50,370 nt of DNA from an uncultured Clostridia bacterium. Its GTDB lineage: Bacteria; Bacillota; Clostridia; Oscillospirales; CAG-272. The stretch lies in contig CAJGCT010000007.1 of the NCBI GenBank assembly GCA_904501985.1, positions 1 through 50,370 of the forward strand. Reading direction: 5' to 3'. Positions 1 to 7,202 of this stretch are shown here, piece after piece. Position 1 is the first letter of the stretch; every line of letters begins with the position of its first letter. The notes under the pieces are model-generated. The model worked only from the letters and a program-made list of their open reading frames with translations, did no database searches and was not told the origin of the DNA. The translations under genes and the position numbers were made by a program.

Positions 1-220
1 GGAACCCCTGCGGATAGGGATCGAAGTCCTTCATGAAATCGAGCGGGATTGTCTGCCCGTTTTCATCCCGAAAGACAGTCACCACCATAGGAGCGCCGTA
101 GTAATTTTCGTGTTTTACGGATTTGAGAAATTCTTCTTCGGTGTAGTAATAGCAGGTATCGCCGACATTGCCTTTGGAATCAAGGAAGTCGATCTTACCG
201 ACGGGGATCTTCTTTTCCAT
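1..220 (-). CDS. Conjugative-element accessory protein, C-terminus cut by window edge
   Basis: The reading frame is open from an ATG at 220 to the window edge, giving about 73 residues beginning MEKKIPVGKIDFLDSKGNVG. The visible part is polar, with a Tyr-rich patch and a conserved-looking NYYGAPMVVTVFRDENGQTI segment. I recognise this only as the style of small proteins found in accessory regions of Tn1549-like Clostridia conjugative elements; no function is known to me. Its ATG overlaps the TGA of the upstream gene by one base (TGATG), which points to translational coupling in a leftward operon. The true C-terminus lies outside the window. Confidence 0.6.
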   Translation of the reverse strand, partial: MEKKIPVGKIDFLDSKGNVGDTCYYYTEEEFLKSVKHENYYGAPMVVTVFRDENGQTIPLDFMKDFDPYPQGF

Positions 221-618
221 CACATTGACCTCATTTCATAGCCGAGATTTTCGTCAGCAAACATGGACATGTAATCGTTGATGGTGTCGGAGATACGTTC
301 AATTTCTTCGGCAGTGGGTTTGAAACCATACCATCCTGTACAGTTCGGTTCATCCCAAATGTAGGGATCGTATCCGTTCTTGAGACCGAGAATATCTCTG
401 AACGGGAATACTGTCTTGTCGATCTCACCCTCAGTACGGTTGAGAACAGTTACTTTCATTGCGTTGTACTGCTTGGCAATGTTCGTCGAAATGAATTCGA
501 GCTTGACACGGACATCCTGATCGATCTTACCGATCATCATCTTGCCGCTGTACATTGCTTCGGAGAACAGCTCGCTTTCACCGAAGAGTACGCGCATTTG
601 CTTTTCAAAATAGTTCAT
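220..618 (-). CDS. Hypothetical conjugative-element accessory protein, 132 aa
   Basis: A 132-residue acidic protein beginning MNYFEKQMRVLFGESELFSE. It has no signal peptide and no membrane segment. The middle carries an alternating hydrophobic stretch (KVTVLNRTEGEIDKTVFPF) and a Trp/Tyr-rich region (WDEPNCTGWYGFKPT). A ribosome binding site (GAAAGGTG) precedes the ATG. The stop overlaps the next ATG, so it is translationally coupled to the gene at 1-220. Similar proteins occur in Clostridia mobile elements, but I cannot name a function and would not guess one. Confidence 0.65.
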   Translation of the reverse strand: MNYFEKQMRVLFGESELFSEAMYSGKMMIGKIDQDVRVKLEFISTNIAKQYNAMKVTVLNRTEGEIDKTVFPFRDILGLKNGYDPYIWDEPNCTGWYGFKPTAEEIERISDTINDYMSMFADENLGYEMRSM

Positions 619-639
619 GGCATATCACCTTTCCTTTCT

Positions 640-894
640 TTACATTGTCTGCCCGAAGGTTTCTTCCTGATCGCAGATCTCAACTTCCCGCATATCGAAG
701 TTAGACAGAGAGTAATATTCGCGGCTTGCGAAAGGATTCCTTTCGAGGTATGCTTCGTTGGATGCGTTGACACCGAGATCGGGATTGCCGTAGGCATCGA
801 CAGTATCATACACCAATTCGGGGACAGATCCATCACCGAGTGTGATGTACATGCCTGCTTTGATCTCATTTCCGTTTTTATCAAAATACTGCAT
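640..894 (-). CDS. Small hypothetical mobile-element protein, 84 aa
   Basis: I place the start at the ATG at 894 (MQYFDKNGNEIKAGMYITLG), because GAAAGGAGAATC lies directly upstream. A longer frame reaching to 1014 lacks a ribosome binding site and overlaps the upstream gene. The product is a soluble 84-residue acidic protein. Its opening looks like a small beta-barrel (KNGNEIKAGMYITLGDGS), similar to DUF-type accessory proteins of conjugative elements. Function unknown. It sits in the same leftward cluster, 21 bases upstream of the 132-residue gene. Confidence 0.6.
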   Translation of the reverse strand: MQYFDKNGNEIKAGMYITLGDGSVPELVYDTVDAYGNPDLGVNASNEAYLERNPFASREYYSLSNFDMREVEICDQEETFGQTM

Positions 895-907
895 TTTGAT
901 TCTCCTT

Positions 908-1255
908 TCAAAGTTCAACAAAATCTTGACCGAACAATTCGCCCGGATACCACGACAGGTTGAAGTCTGATTCGCCAATACAGTCACAGTGTCCCGAGAG
1001 GAAGTTCGGATCATTTTTATCCCGAAGAGTTATATATGCGACTTCTTCGGGCGTTGCTTTGACCGTTTCGCCTTCGCCGTAGAGGTAGGCTTCTGCACGA
1101 ATATTCACGATGGTGTCCTCGGTGATTTCATCGAGGAATTCGTGGTATGCGGTCCAGCCTTCAAGGTCATCCGGTTCCCGGGGAAATCCGCTGACGAAGA
1201 ATTCGGATTCGTTATGGTCATCTCTCATTGTGACCTTTGAGAAAAGCCAAGCCAT
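908..1255 (-). CDS. Hypothetical acidic mobile-element protein, 115 aa
   Basis: A 115-residue protein starting MAWLFSKVTMRDDHNESEFF, very rich in Asp and Glu, with no membrane segment. The start is fixed by a one-base overlap with the stop of the upstream 286-residue gene (TAATG), implying coupled translation. I do not recognise the family. The acidic character and the position in a run of small soluble genes fit the accessory module of an integrative conjugative element, where anti-restriction and DNA-mimic proteins are common. That functional link is only a suggestion. Confidence 0.6.
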   Translation of the reverse strand: MAWLFSKVTMRDDHNESEFFVSGFPREPDDLEGWTAYHEFLDEITEDTIVNIRAEAYLYGEGETVKATPEEVAYITLRDKNDPNFLSGHCDCIGESDFNLSWYPGELFGQDFVEL

Positions 1256-2115
1256 TATTCCATACCTCCCATGCCTTGGTCCTGTGCCAGATATTCGTCA
1301 AACTCGTCGCTGTTCAGCATGAAGTAATCACTGCCGCTGTTCCAGAAGCTGACGTACAGCTCGCCTTCCGGGATGCGGATCTCGCGCTGTTCAAATGACT
1401 CACCCCAGCCGTCCGCCATTTGACCAATTGCCCATTCCTTGAATTCGACTTCTTCTTCAGGCGTAAAAGGTTCGGTCAGTTCCACGCGGATATCTCCGTA
1501 GAGTACACCGTCCACGTTCTGTGTGCTGAAGTGGATCTCTTTCAGCTTTGCAACTGCACCGTTGCTTCCGTCGAAGTATTCCGCAAGATTCGTTTCATCC
1601 AAGGCCTCCTCTCGCTGAATCAGCTCACGGATTCGGTCTTCATACGGCGCGAGGAACTCTCCGTCATACTCGTCGGGATATTCTTCGAGGTCACCGTAAT
1701 CATTGTAGTTATAGACTGAGGCAACAAGAGGGCAGTAGTAGTGCTCGGTGGTATCCTGCTGACGGCGATTCAACATGAGCTGACCGAATTCCTTAAGCGA
1801 GGACACTTCGCCGTTCAGCACTGCTTTCTGAATATCGAGCTTATTTGCGTAGGGCATATTGTGGTAGATCTCGCAGAAGCTGTTGACACCGGAGAGGGTA
1901 TTCTCGGGAGAAACAACAGAAGCGAACTTGGCATCAAACTCGCTTTCTCCGTATATCTTGACTTTGATGGGGGCATCCTCCTCATCGATACATTTGATGT
2001 CATGTGCTGCCGTACGGATACCGATGGAAGCAAGGTGTTCCGCAAGAAGCATCCGCTTGCACGGAAACTCGAGGAGTAGAGTATTACCTTTGTGTTCGAT
2101 TATTGCTTTGAGCAT
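1255..2115 (-). CDS. Conjugative-element protein of unknown function, 286 aa
   Basis: A 286-residue acidic protein beginning MLKAIIEHKGNTLLLEFPCK. Two parts can be seen: an N-terminal region of about 150 residues, and a C-terminal region with the segment VELTEPFTPEEEVEFKEWA followed by GQMADGWGESFEQREI. I associate the latter segment with uncharacterised proteins of Tn1549-like elements. There is no catalytic motif, no signal peptide and no membrane helix. AGAAAGGA lies 9 bases before the ATG. The stop overlaps the next start. An anti-restriction role is possible given the acidity but nothing in the sequence proves it. Confidence 0.65.
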   Translation of the reverse strand: MLKAIIEHKGNTLLLEFPCKRMLLAEHLASIGIRTAAHDIKCIDEEDAPIKVKIYGESEFDAKFASVVSPENTLSGVNSFCEIYHNMPYANKLDIQKAVLNGEVSSLKEFGQLMLNRRQQDTTEHYYCPLVASVYNYNDYGDLEEYPDEYDGEFLAPYEDRIRELIQREEALDETNLAEYFDGSNGAVAKLKEIHFSTQNVDGVLYGDIRVELTEPFTPEEEVEFKEWAIGQMADGWGESFEQREIRIPEGELYVSFWNSGSDYFMLNSDEFDEYLAQDQGMGGME

Positions 2116-2133
2116 AATTGTTATTCCTTTCTG

Positions 2134-2346
2134 TCATTGATTTTTTCGTTTTAGCATTAATAAATCATAGTGTAAGTCCTCCTGTATTTTTTTATCGAGC
2201 CAATTTATTATTGGGGAATCGAGCTTTAGTTTTTCTTCCAGACAGCAGCATCGTACACTACAACATAGTCCGTTGGCATAGTAAAGGCAGAGCTTACAGT
2301 CAACATCTTCTTTTTTGTATTCAAAAGGTTTGTATTTGTTTGACAT
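2134..2346 (-). CDS. Cys-rich small protein of mobile element, 70 aa
   Basis: A 70-residue protein with seven Cys in a short stretch (CKLCLYYANGLCCSVRCCCL, residues about 17-36), suggesting a metal-binding knuckle. A perfect GGAGGTG lies 8 bases before the ATG. The C-terminal half is a charged helix. Comparable Cys-rich small proteins are common in accessory modules of Clostridia conjugative elements, but their role is unknown. It is the first gene of the leftward cluster, 18 bases before the 286-residue gene. Confidence 0.65.
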   Translation of the reverse strand: MSNKYKPFEYKKEDVDCKLCLYYANGLCCSVRCCCLEEKLKLDSPIINWLDKKIQEDLHYDLLMLKRKNQ

Positions 2347-2409
2347 ATGATTTCACCTCCATAGGGTTGTTTTATCCTTTCTTTTTATGAACTTGATTAA
2401 GGAAAAAAA

Positions 2410-2434
2410 GCCATAGTGTTCATTACACTATGGC
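2410..2434 (-). terminator. Leftward terminator upstream of the element operon
   Basis: A perfect 10-bp stem (GCCATAGTGT/ACACTATGGC) with a 5-base loop. Read leftward it is followed by seven T (2403-2409). It lies 64 bases upstream of the first leftward gene, so it would stop leftward transcription entering the operon or act as an attenuator in its leader. Confidence 0.7.
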
Positions 2435-2558
2435 AGTGTTGCATTTTGAATATTTTGTAAATGTTATTCTTTTCTTGCAACAATCAGGCAGTCTTTTGAC
2501 ATTTATATATAGATGCATTTATCTGCAAACCAAGATTTTCATAAAAAGGAGCATGAAT

Positions 2559-2777
2559 ATGAAATCAAACAAAGAGTCATTCAGTATGCTTATGGCACTA
2601 CTGATCGGTGACTGCATAAAAAGAGAAATAAGAAAGCCTGAAGCTGACATTGACCTTGATCTGCTGTTGATGTGTGATAAACTTCTTGAGGTTCTTTATC
2701 CTTCCGAACCACTTACAGAAGAAGAGGTTTCAAAACGTGTACGGGTAATAAAGGAGAGAACCGATCAAGAACAATGA
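2559..2777 (+). CDS. Small hypothetical protein, 72 aa
   Basis: A 72-residue mostly helical protein. Of two nearby ATGs (2553 and 2559), the second (MKSNKESFSM) has the better spacing to AAAAGGA at 2544-2550, so I use it. There is no signal peptide or known motif. It points away from the leftward cluster and ends 10 bases before a strong hairpin terminator, so it is probably a monocistronic gene. A small regulator of the mobile element is conceivable, but no DNA-binding motif is evident. Confidence 0.5.
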   Translation: MKSNKESFSMLMALLIGDCIKREIRKPEADIDLDLLLMCDKLLEVLYPSEPLTEEEVSKRVRVIKERTDQEQ

Positions 2778-2787
2778 AATAAAAAAA

Positions 2788-2827
2788 GGGGCGAATCTTA
2801 CAGAATCAATCTGTAAAAATTCGCCCC
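2788..2827. terminator. Hairpin terminator after the 72-aa gene
   Basis: GGGGCGAAT...ATTCGCCCC arms with an inner TTACAGA/TCTGTAA stem, directly after the stop codon at 2775-2777. An A-tract on the left (2781-2787) would make it work leftward as well. From 2828 to 3047 I see no gene. Confidence 0.7.
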
Positions 2828-2934
2828 AATAAGGTTCTTTTAAATTTGTTTTGCAAGACATAAAGATTTAACAATTGATTACTTCGTTTTTCGTCCTTTT
2901 TTTGCTCAAAAAACTCTGAAATTTGTGTCAAAAA

Positions 2935-2970
2935 GGGGAGGTCGGTAGTTCAAATCCCTCCGATCAGTCG
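2935..2970 (+). other. tRNA-3'-end-like fragment, possible element attachment site
   Basis: The stretch contains GGTAGTTCAAATCCCTCC, which resembles the T-arm of a tRNA gene (TTCAAAT loop), but the stem is broken and no 5' half of a tRNA precedes it. Such fragments commonly mark the end of an element integrated at a tRNA gene. It lies just beyond the mobile-element genes. The identity of the parent tRNA is not clear and the resemblance may be accidental. Confidence 0.3.
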
Positions 2971-3047
2971 TTTTTCTCAAATGATATCTTTTTATTTTGA
3001 CTATTTTTTGATTTTTGAAAAAGCGAGAAAAACGGAGAAAAATGAAG

Positions 3048-3073
3048 AAAACCCGAGAAAATCTCGGGTTTTT
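3048..3073 (-). terminator. Terminator of the tRNA operon
   Basis: CCCGAGA/TCTCGGG stem with an AAA loop flanked by A and T tracts on both sides, so it can function in either direction. It lies 30 bases beyond the 3' end of tRNA-Met. Confidence 0.75.
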
Positions 3074-3102
3074 CGTGCGATATCTTTTTTGGTCGCACTA
3101 AT

Positions 3103-3178
3103 TGGTTGCGCGGGCAGGACTTGAACCTGCGGCCTCCGGGTTATGAGCCCGACGAGCTACCAACTGCTCTACCGCGCG
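3103..3178 (-). tRNA. Initiator tRNA-fMet (CAT)
   Basis: A full cloverleaf of 76 bases with encoded CCA (3103-3105) and a CTCATAA anticodon loop. Position 1 is C and position 72 is A, the unpaired C1-A72 end diagnostic of bacterial initiator tRNA; the other six acceptor pairs are intact. Three consecutive G-C pairs (GGG/CCC) close the anticodon stem, the second initiator hallmark. It is co-transcribed with tRNA-Leu. Confidence 0.95.
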
Positions 3179-3196
3179 ATATTTAGCTTTCGGTTT

Positions 3197-3285
3197 TGGT
3201 GCCGGAAACCGGGCTCGAACCGGTACGGGATATGAGTCCCACGGGATTTTAAGTCCCGGGCGTCTGCCAATTCCGCCACTCCGGC
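3197..3285 (-). tRNA. tRNA-Leu (TAA)
   Basis: An 89-base tRNA with encoded CCA (3197-3199), a long variable arm typical of Leu/Ser tRNAs, and a CTTAAAA anticodon loop giving anticodon TAA. The acceptor stem GCCGGAG pairs with TTCCGGC. It is the first gene of a two-tRNA leftward operon, 18 bases from tRNA-fMet. Confidence 0.93.
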
Positions 3286-3326
3286 ATTTTCCGTTACCTC
3301 AACACTCCTCATATGAGCGCCTGTAT

Positions 3327-3355
3327 ATTATATCACAGTCGAATGTTTTTGTCAA
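3327..3355 (-). promoter_or_regulatory. Promoter of the tRNA operon
   Basis: Consensus -35 TTGACA (3350-3355) and -10 TATAAT (3327-3332), with a 17-bp spacer, directed leftward about 40 bases from tRNA-Leu. Confidence 0.85.
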
Positions 3356-3417
3356 GAGGTTTTATGAAAATTGAAAAATAATTTTTCCAAAGTGGCAGAT
3401 TATTTTAAAAAACATAT

Positions 3418-3445
3418 TGCAATACAGCAAAAAAGATGGTATAAT
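3418..3445 (+). promoter_or_regulatory. Promoter of the envelope operon
   Basis: TTGCAA (3418-3423), 16-bp spacer, TATAAT (3440-3445), about 75 bases before the first gene of the six-gene operon. No other promoter of this quality is evident between the operon genes. Confidence 0.7.
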
Positions 3446-3518
3446 TATAATGAATATTTGTGCGCTGTAATCGACTGATATTACTATATTGGGTCAATTA
3501 CAAGAATATGAGGTTTTC

Positions 3519-4928
3519 ATGGTATTTTCATCAACTGTTTTCCTGTTTATATTCTTGCCCGCAGTTTGGGCTATCTATACACTCATCCCATCAAAATTTA
3601 TAGGTGCAAGGAATTTGCTTCTTGCGGCGGTCAGCCTCATCTTCTACGCCTACGGTGAGCCTGTCTATATAATCATCATGCTCAGCTCCGTCATGTTCAA
3701 TTGGTCGATGACCCTGCTCATGACAAAATGCAAGCCACGGACTCAATCTCTTATATGTACAGCCTGCGTCACAGTTGACCTTGCTGTTCTGGCATTCTTT
3801 AAATATATCCCCTGGCTTATCACACTTATAAATTCCGCACTGCCCATAAATCTCCCGATTCCGTCGCTCACTATCCCCGTGGGCATCTCCTTCTACACTT
3901 TCCAGGTGCTCTCCTATGTAGTAGACGTGCGCCGCGGCAAAACCGAAGCACAGCACTCCTTCGGAGATTTACTTCTTTACATAGCATTCTTCCCTCAGCT
4001 TATTGCAGGCCCTATCGTAAAATACGGTGACATTAAAGAACAGATCGCCGCAAGAACTGTCACACTCAGCGGCACTGCTATCGGTATCAGGCGCTTTATA
4101 TACGGTCTTTCCAAGAAGGTGCTCATTTCAAACACCGCCGCGGTTGTGGCTGAAGCCGCATTCGGTGCGGCGGCACCCTCATCTCTCCTCGCCTGGTCGG
4201 GAGCGGTATGCTACTGCATTCAGCTCTATTTTGACTTTTCCGGCTACTCCGATATGGCAATCGGACTTGCTCATATGTTCGGATTTTCGCTTCTTGAAAA
4301 CTTCAACTATCCCTACTCCGCAGTATCCATCCGCGATTTCTGGAAGCGCTGGCACATTTCGCTCACATCTTGGTTCCGTGAATACGTTTATTTCTCCCTT
4401 GGCGGCAACCGCGCAGGAAAAGTGCGCACCGCTATTAACAGACTTATCGTATTCTTCCTGACCGGTCTATGGCACGGTGCTAATTTCACTTATATCATAT
4501 GGGGAATGTGGCACGGACTTCTTATGATGTTTGAACAGGTTACAAACATCGAAAAATGGTCGAAAAAGGTCCTTTTAAAGCCGTTTTTCCACATTTACAC
4601 CCTGCTCGCGGTATGCCTTGGCTTTGTAGTGTTCAATTCCCCAAGTATGAGCTTTGCAATTGATTATATCTGGACTATGTTCTCGTTTTCGGGCACTGTC
4701 GGCGATGCCGCGGCACTGTTTACGCCATACACCTGCATGATGCTCGTGCTCGGCGTCATATTCTCACTGCCCGTAGTCCCTGCACTTCGCAGATTTATCT
4801 CTAAAAACGAAAAGCTCGCTCTTGTGGGCGAAACCGCAAGCTACGTTATGACGATCCCCCTGTTTGCACTCTGCGTCATGACCCTTGCATCCACATCGTT
4901 CAATCCGTTCATCTATTACATATTCTGA
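3519..4928 (+). CDS. MBOAT-family O-acyltransferase (AlgI/DltB-like)
   Basis: A 469-residue polytopic membrane protein of the MBOAT family, which moves acyl groups across the membrane onto extracytoplasmic polymers. The N-terminus MVFSSTVFLFIFLPAVW is characteristic of AlgI-type members. The conserved FWKRWHISLTSWFREYVYF and LTGLWHGANFTYIIWG blocks are present, with the invariant His at about residue 319. I prefer the ATG at 3519 over an upstream TTG at 3489, because family members start here and GAGG precedes it. The next gene encodes the matching periplasm-type partner, as in alginate and other exopolysaccharide acetylation loci. The acceptor polymer cannot be told from sequence. First gene of a six-gene operon. 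Confidence 0.9.
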   Translation: MVFSSTVFLFIFLPAVWAIYTLIPSKFIGARNLLLAAVSLIFYAYGEPVYIIIMLSSVMFNWSMTLLMTKCKPRTQSLICTACVTVDLAVLAFFKYIPWLITLINSALPINLPIPSLTIPVGISFYTFQVLSYVVDVRRGKTEAQHSFGDLLLYIAFFPQLIAGPIVKYGDIKEQIAARTVTLSGTAIGIRRFIYGLSKKVLISNTAAVVAEAAFGAAAPSSLLAWSGAVCYCIQLYFDFSGYSDMAIGLAHMFGFSLLENFNYPYSAVSIRDFWKRWHISLTSWFREYVYFSLGGNRAGKVRTAINRLIVFFLTGLWHGANFTYIIWGMWHGLLMMFEQVTNIEKWSKKVLLKPFFHIYTLLAVCLGFVVFNSPSMSFAIDYIWTMFSFSGTVGDAAALFTPYTCMMLVLGVIFSLPVVPALRRFISKNEKLALVGETASYVMTIPLFALCVMTLASTSFNPFIYYIF

Positions 4929-4941
4929 GGAGGTGTGCAGA

Positions 4942-6030
4942 ATGAAAAAAACAATGCTTATAATATACTGCGCACTTTTCCTTATCCCGTGTGCGTTTTT
5001 CTCTCTGGGAATGCTCATCCCCGGTGCCGCAGACGCGGCTGAGGGCGGAGTTTCCATGCCGTCAATTTTAACTGACGGCCCTGTGATCACAATAAATTCC
5101 GACTTCGGCGATCAGTTTGAGGAATATTTTTCAAAGAGCTTTGCATACAGAAATAAAGTGGTTGACGCATTTTCCGACCTTAAAGTGAAGCTTTTCTCCG
5201 AGGGAAACGATCAGGTAATAGTGGGACGTGACAGTTTCCTTTTCTTTGCCGATACTCTGGCTGACTACACCGGAAGCGAGCCCATGACGGACGCGGAAAT
5301 AAACGCCGCCGCTGATTCGCTTCTCGATATGTATAATTATTTAGTAGAGCGCGGAGCAAAATTTCTTTTCGCCTGCGCTCCCAACAAAAACAGCATCTAT
5401 CCCGAAATGATGCCCTCACGCTACATCATGAACAGCGAGGGACGTGACATCGACCGCCTCCTTGACGCACTTTCGGAGCGCGGAGTGCCCTATATCGACC
5501 TGCGTCCTATTCTGACAGAGGCAAAATCCCACACCCTCGTCTACCACAAGCGCGACACCCATTGGAACAACGAAGGTGCAAGAATCGCCTTTGAAGCCAT
5601 AGCAGACATGCTTAATTTTGAAGTGCCGGATTTTGACACATACACGCCAACTGCCACCAAAGATCACCTTGGCGACCTTGACACACTTCTTTTCCCTGAG
5701 CGCAAGATGTATGACGACAATATAAGCTACGATTTTTCGGGAGCGTACATCTACACCACCGCATATTCCACCCCAATGGATCTGCGCATAGCAACTCGCG
5801 GCGGCGGCACAGGCAAGCTTTTGATGTTCCGCGACTCTTTTGCAAACGCGATGATACCTTTTGCCGCAGCATCTTTTTCGGAATCACGCTTTGAGCGTGC
5901 CACCCCTTACTGTGACAACACAACACTCATCGACACCGCAGATGCAGACTTCGTTATTGCAATGATAGCCGAGCGAAACCTGCGAAACCTTATCGGCAGC
6001 AAATACACTAATGCCGAAACATCGGATTAA
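4942..6030 (+). CDS. DHHW/AlgJ-like extracytoplasmic acyltransferase partner
   Basis: A 362-residue protein with an N-terminal signal anchor (residues about 4-27) and an SGNH-like domain. The AlgJ/AlgX signature DTHWN is present (Asp205, His207), and the likely nucleophile Ser299 lies in FRDSFANAM. In known systems such proteins receive the acyl group from the MBOAT protein and place it on a secreted polysaccharide. The start at 4942 follows GGAGGTG; 13 bases separate it from the MBOAT stop. This pairing strongly supports an O-acetylation module, but the window shows no polysaccharide synthase beside it. Confidence 0.87.
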   Translation: MKKTMLIIYCALFLIPCAFFSLGMLIPGAADAAEGGVSMPSILTDGPVITINSDFGDQFEEYFSKSFAYRNKVVDAFSDLKVKLFSEGNDQVIVGRDSFLFFADTLADYTGSEPMTDAEINAAADSLLDMYNYLVERGAKFLFACAPNKNSIYPEMMPSRYIMNSEGRDIDRLLDALSERGVPYIDLRPILTEAKSHTLVYHKRDTHWNNEGARIAFEAIADMLNFEVPDFDTYTPTATKDHLGDLDTLLFPERKMYDDNISYDFSGAYIYTTAYSTPMDLRIATRGGGTGKLLMFRDSFANAMIPFAAASFSESRFERATPYCDNTTLIDTADADFVIAMIAERNLRNLIGSKYTNAETSD

Positions 6031-6042
6031 GGAGCAAAATAC

Positions 6043-7191
6043 ATGAAGATATCCAAACGGCTCTGCACTCTCGTGCTTTTGTCGTCGCTTATAACAAATA
6101 CGCTTACCGCCTGCACTATATCCGCAGAGGCTAAGAACCACACATATGAGGATTTTGACGTAAAGTCATACCTGTGGCTCAAATTTCCCAAAGAGGCATT
6201 CGATTTCGGTGAGCTTGCCGACTCTCCGCTTACAAAGCCGCCGGCAAAGCTTAGCAACTGCACTCTTGATGAACCGCAGACGTTTCCTATGACCGTTTTC
6301 GGAAAAATGGATATTTACGAGACCACAACCTCGCAGTATCCCTACAATACCCTTTACGACGGTACAAAAATAATACTCACCGAGCCTGACGACGGAAGCG
6401 TTTGGGCGGCGGTGCATGATATTGACGACACTCCTCTCGGTTACACCAAGGACGGCTTTCTTCATGCCGTAGGCAACGGCACGGAATTTTACGCCGAAGT
6501 TCCTACCGAAACGGGACGTGCCCCAGATGCCACGGGAAAGCTTGTTGACGCATATTCAAATCTCGTTGACATAAGCAAGTATCTGAGGGTATACAAATCC
6601 ACCGACCCGTCAAACGAGGGCGTGGACCTTTCAGAATACGATGTAAAGGTATCAATGAAGCTGTCAACAAACGACACCTCTATCGGAGAGCCTTTTTATA
6701 ACAGCAATCTCTGCCTCCTGCAATATGACACGCTTCAGAAGCTTATACGTGCAATAGACCTGTTCCGCCGTGACGGATATACGGTGGTAATATACGATGC
6801 GTACCGTCCCACCTCCGTACAGCAGCGTTGGTTTGATGTGGTGCGCGTACACAAATGGGTAGCCGATCCCTCACGCGGCATGGGCGGCATCCATGACCGC
6901 GGCACTGCCATTGATATGTCCCTTATCGACTCTGAGGGCAATGAGCTTGAAATGCCGACCCCAATGCACACATTTACAAACTATTCCGCCAGAACAAGCG
7001 AAAAGATGACTGAAACCGCACGCGCCAACATGGAATATATGACAAAAATCATGGTATCCTGCGGATTTACGTACATTACCTCCGAATGGTGGCATTTTCA
7101 GTGTGTAAACACAAAGAATTATCTTCCCACAGACCACCCCATAGATGATATTCCGCTCGTACCTGCCGAGGACGAGCTTGCCACAAATTAA
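6043..7191 (+). CDS. VanX-like D-Ala-D-Ala dipeptidase lipoprotein (peptidase M15D)
   Basis: A 382-residue lipoprotein: hydrophobic signal, lipobox LTAC with Cys24, then a middle region (about 80-160) that looks like an SH3-type beta domain. The C-terminal peptidase M15D domain (about 180-365) has zinc ligands His284 and Asp291 (HDRGTAID) and His351, and catalytic Glu348 (SEWWHF). VanX-type enzymes hydrolyse D-Ala-D-Ala. Cytoplasmic VanX serves vancomycin resistance, but a surface-anchored form without vanH/vanA neighbours more likely trims peptidoglycan peptides or scavenges D-Ala. It lies 12 bases after the AlgJ-like gene. The substrate is inferred. Confidence 0.85.
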   Translation: MKISKRLCTLVLLSSLITNTLTACTISAEAKNHTYEDFDVKSYLWLKFPKEAFDFGELADSPLTKPPAKLSNCTLDEPQTFPMTVFGKMDIYETTTSQYPYNTLYDGTKIILTEPDDGSVWAAVHDIDDTPLGYTKDGFLHAVGNGTEFYAEVPTETGRAPDATGKLVDAYSNLVDISKYLRVYKSTDPSNEGVDLSEYDVKVSMKLSTNDTSIGEPFYNSNLCLLQYDTLQKLIRAIDLFRRDGYTVVIYDAYRPTSVQQRWFDVVRVHKWVADPSRGMGGIHDRGTAIDMSLIDSEGNELEMPTPMHTFTNYSARTSEKMTETARANMEYMTKIMVSCGFTYITSEWWHFQCVNTKNYLPTDHPIDDIPLVPAEDELATN

Positions 7192-7202
7192 GGAGGCTTG
7201 TC

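Noticed and set aside
3489..3518. Upstream TTG start for the MBOAT gene
   Set aside because: The added ten residues are polar and absent from the typical family start; the ATG at 3519 begins with the standard MVFSS sequence.
6043..7191. Vancomycin resistance cluster
   Set aside because: Only a VanX-type enzyme is present, surface-anchored, without vanH, vanA/B or vanRS neighbours.
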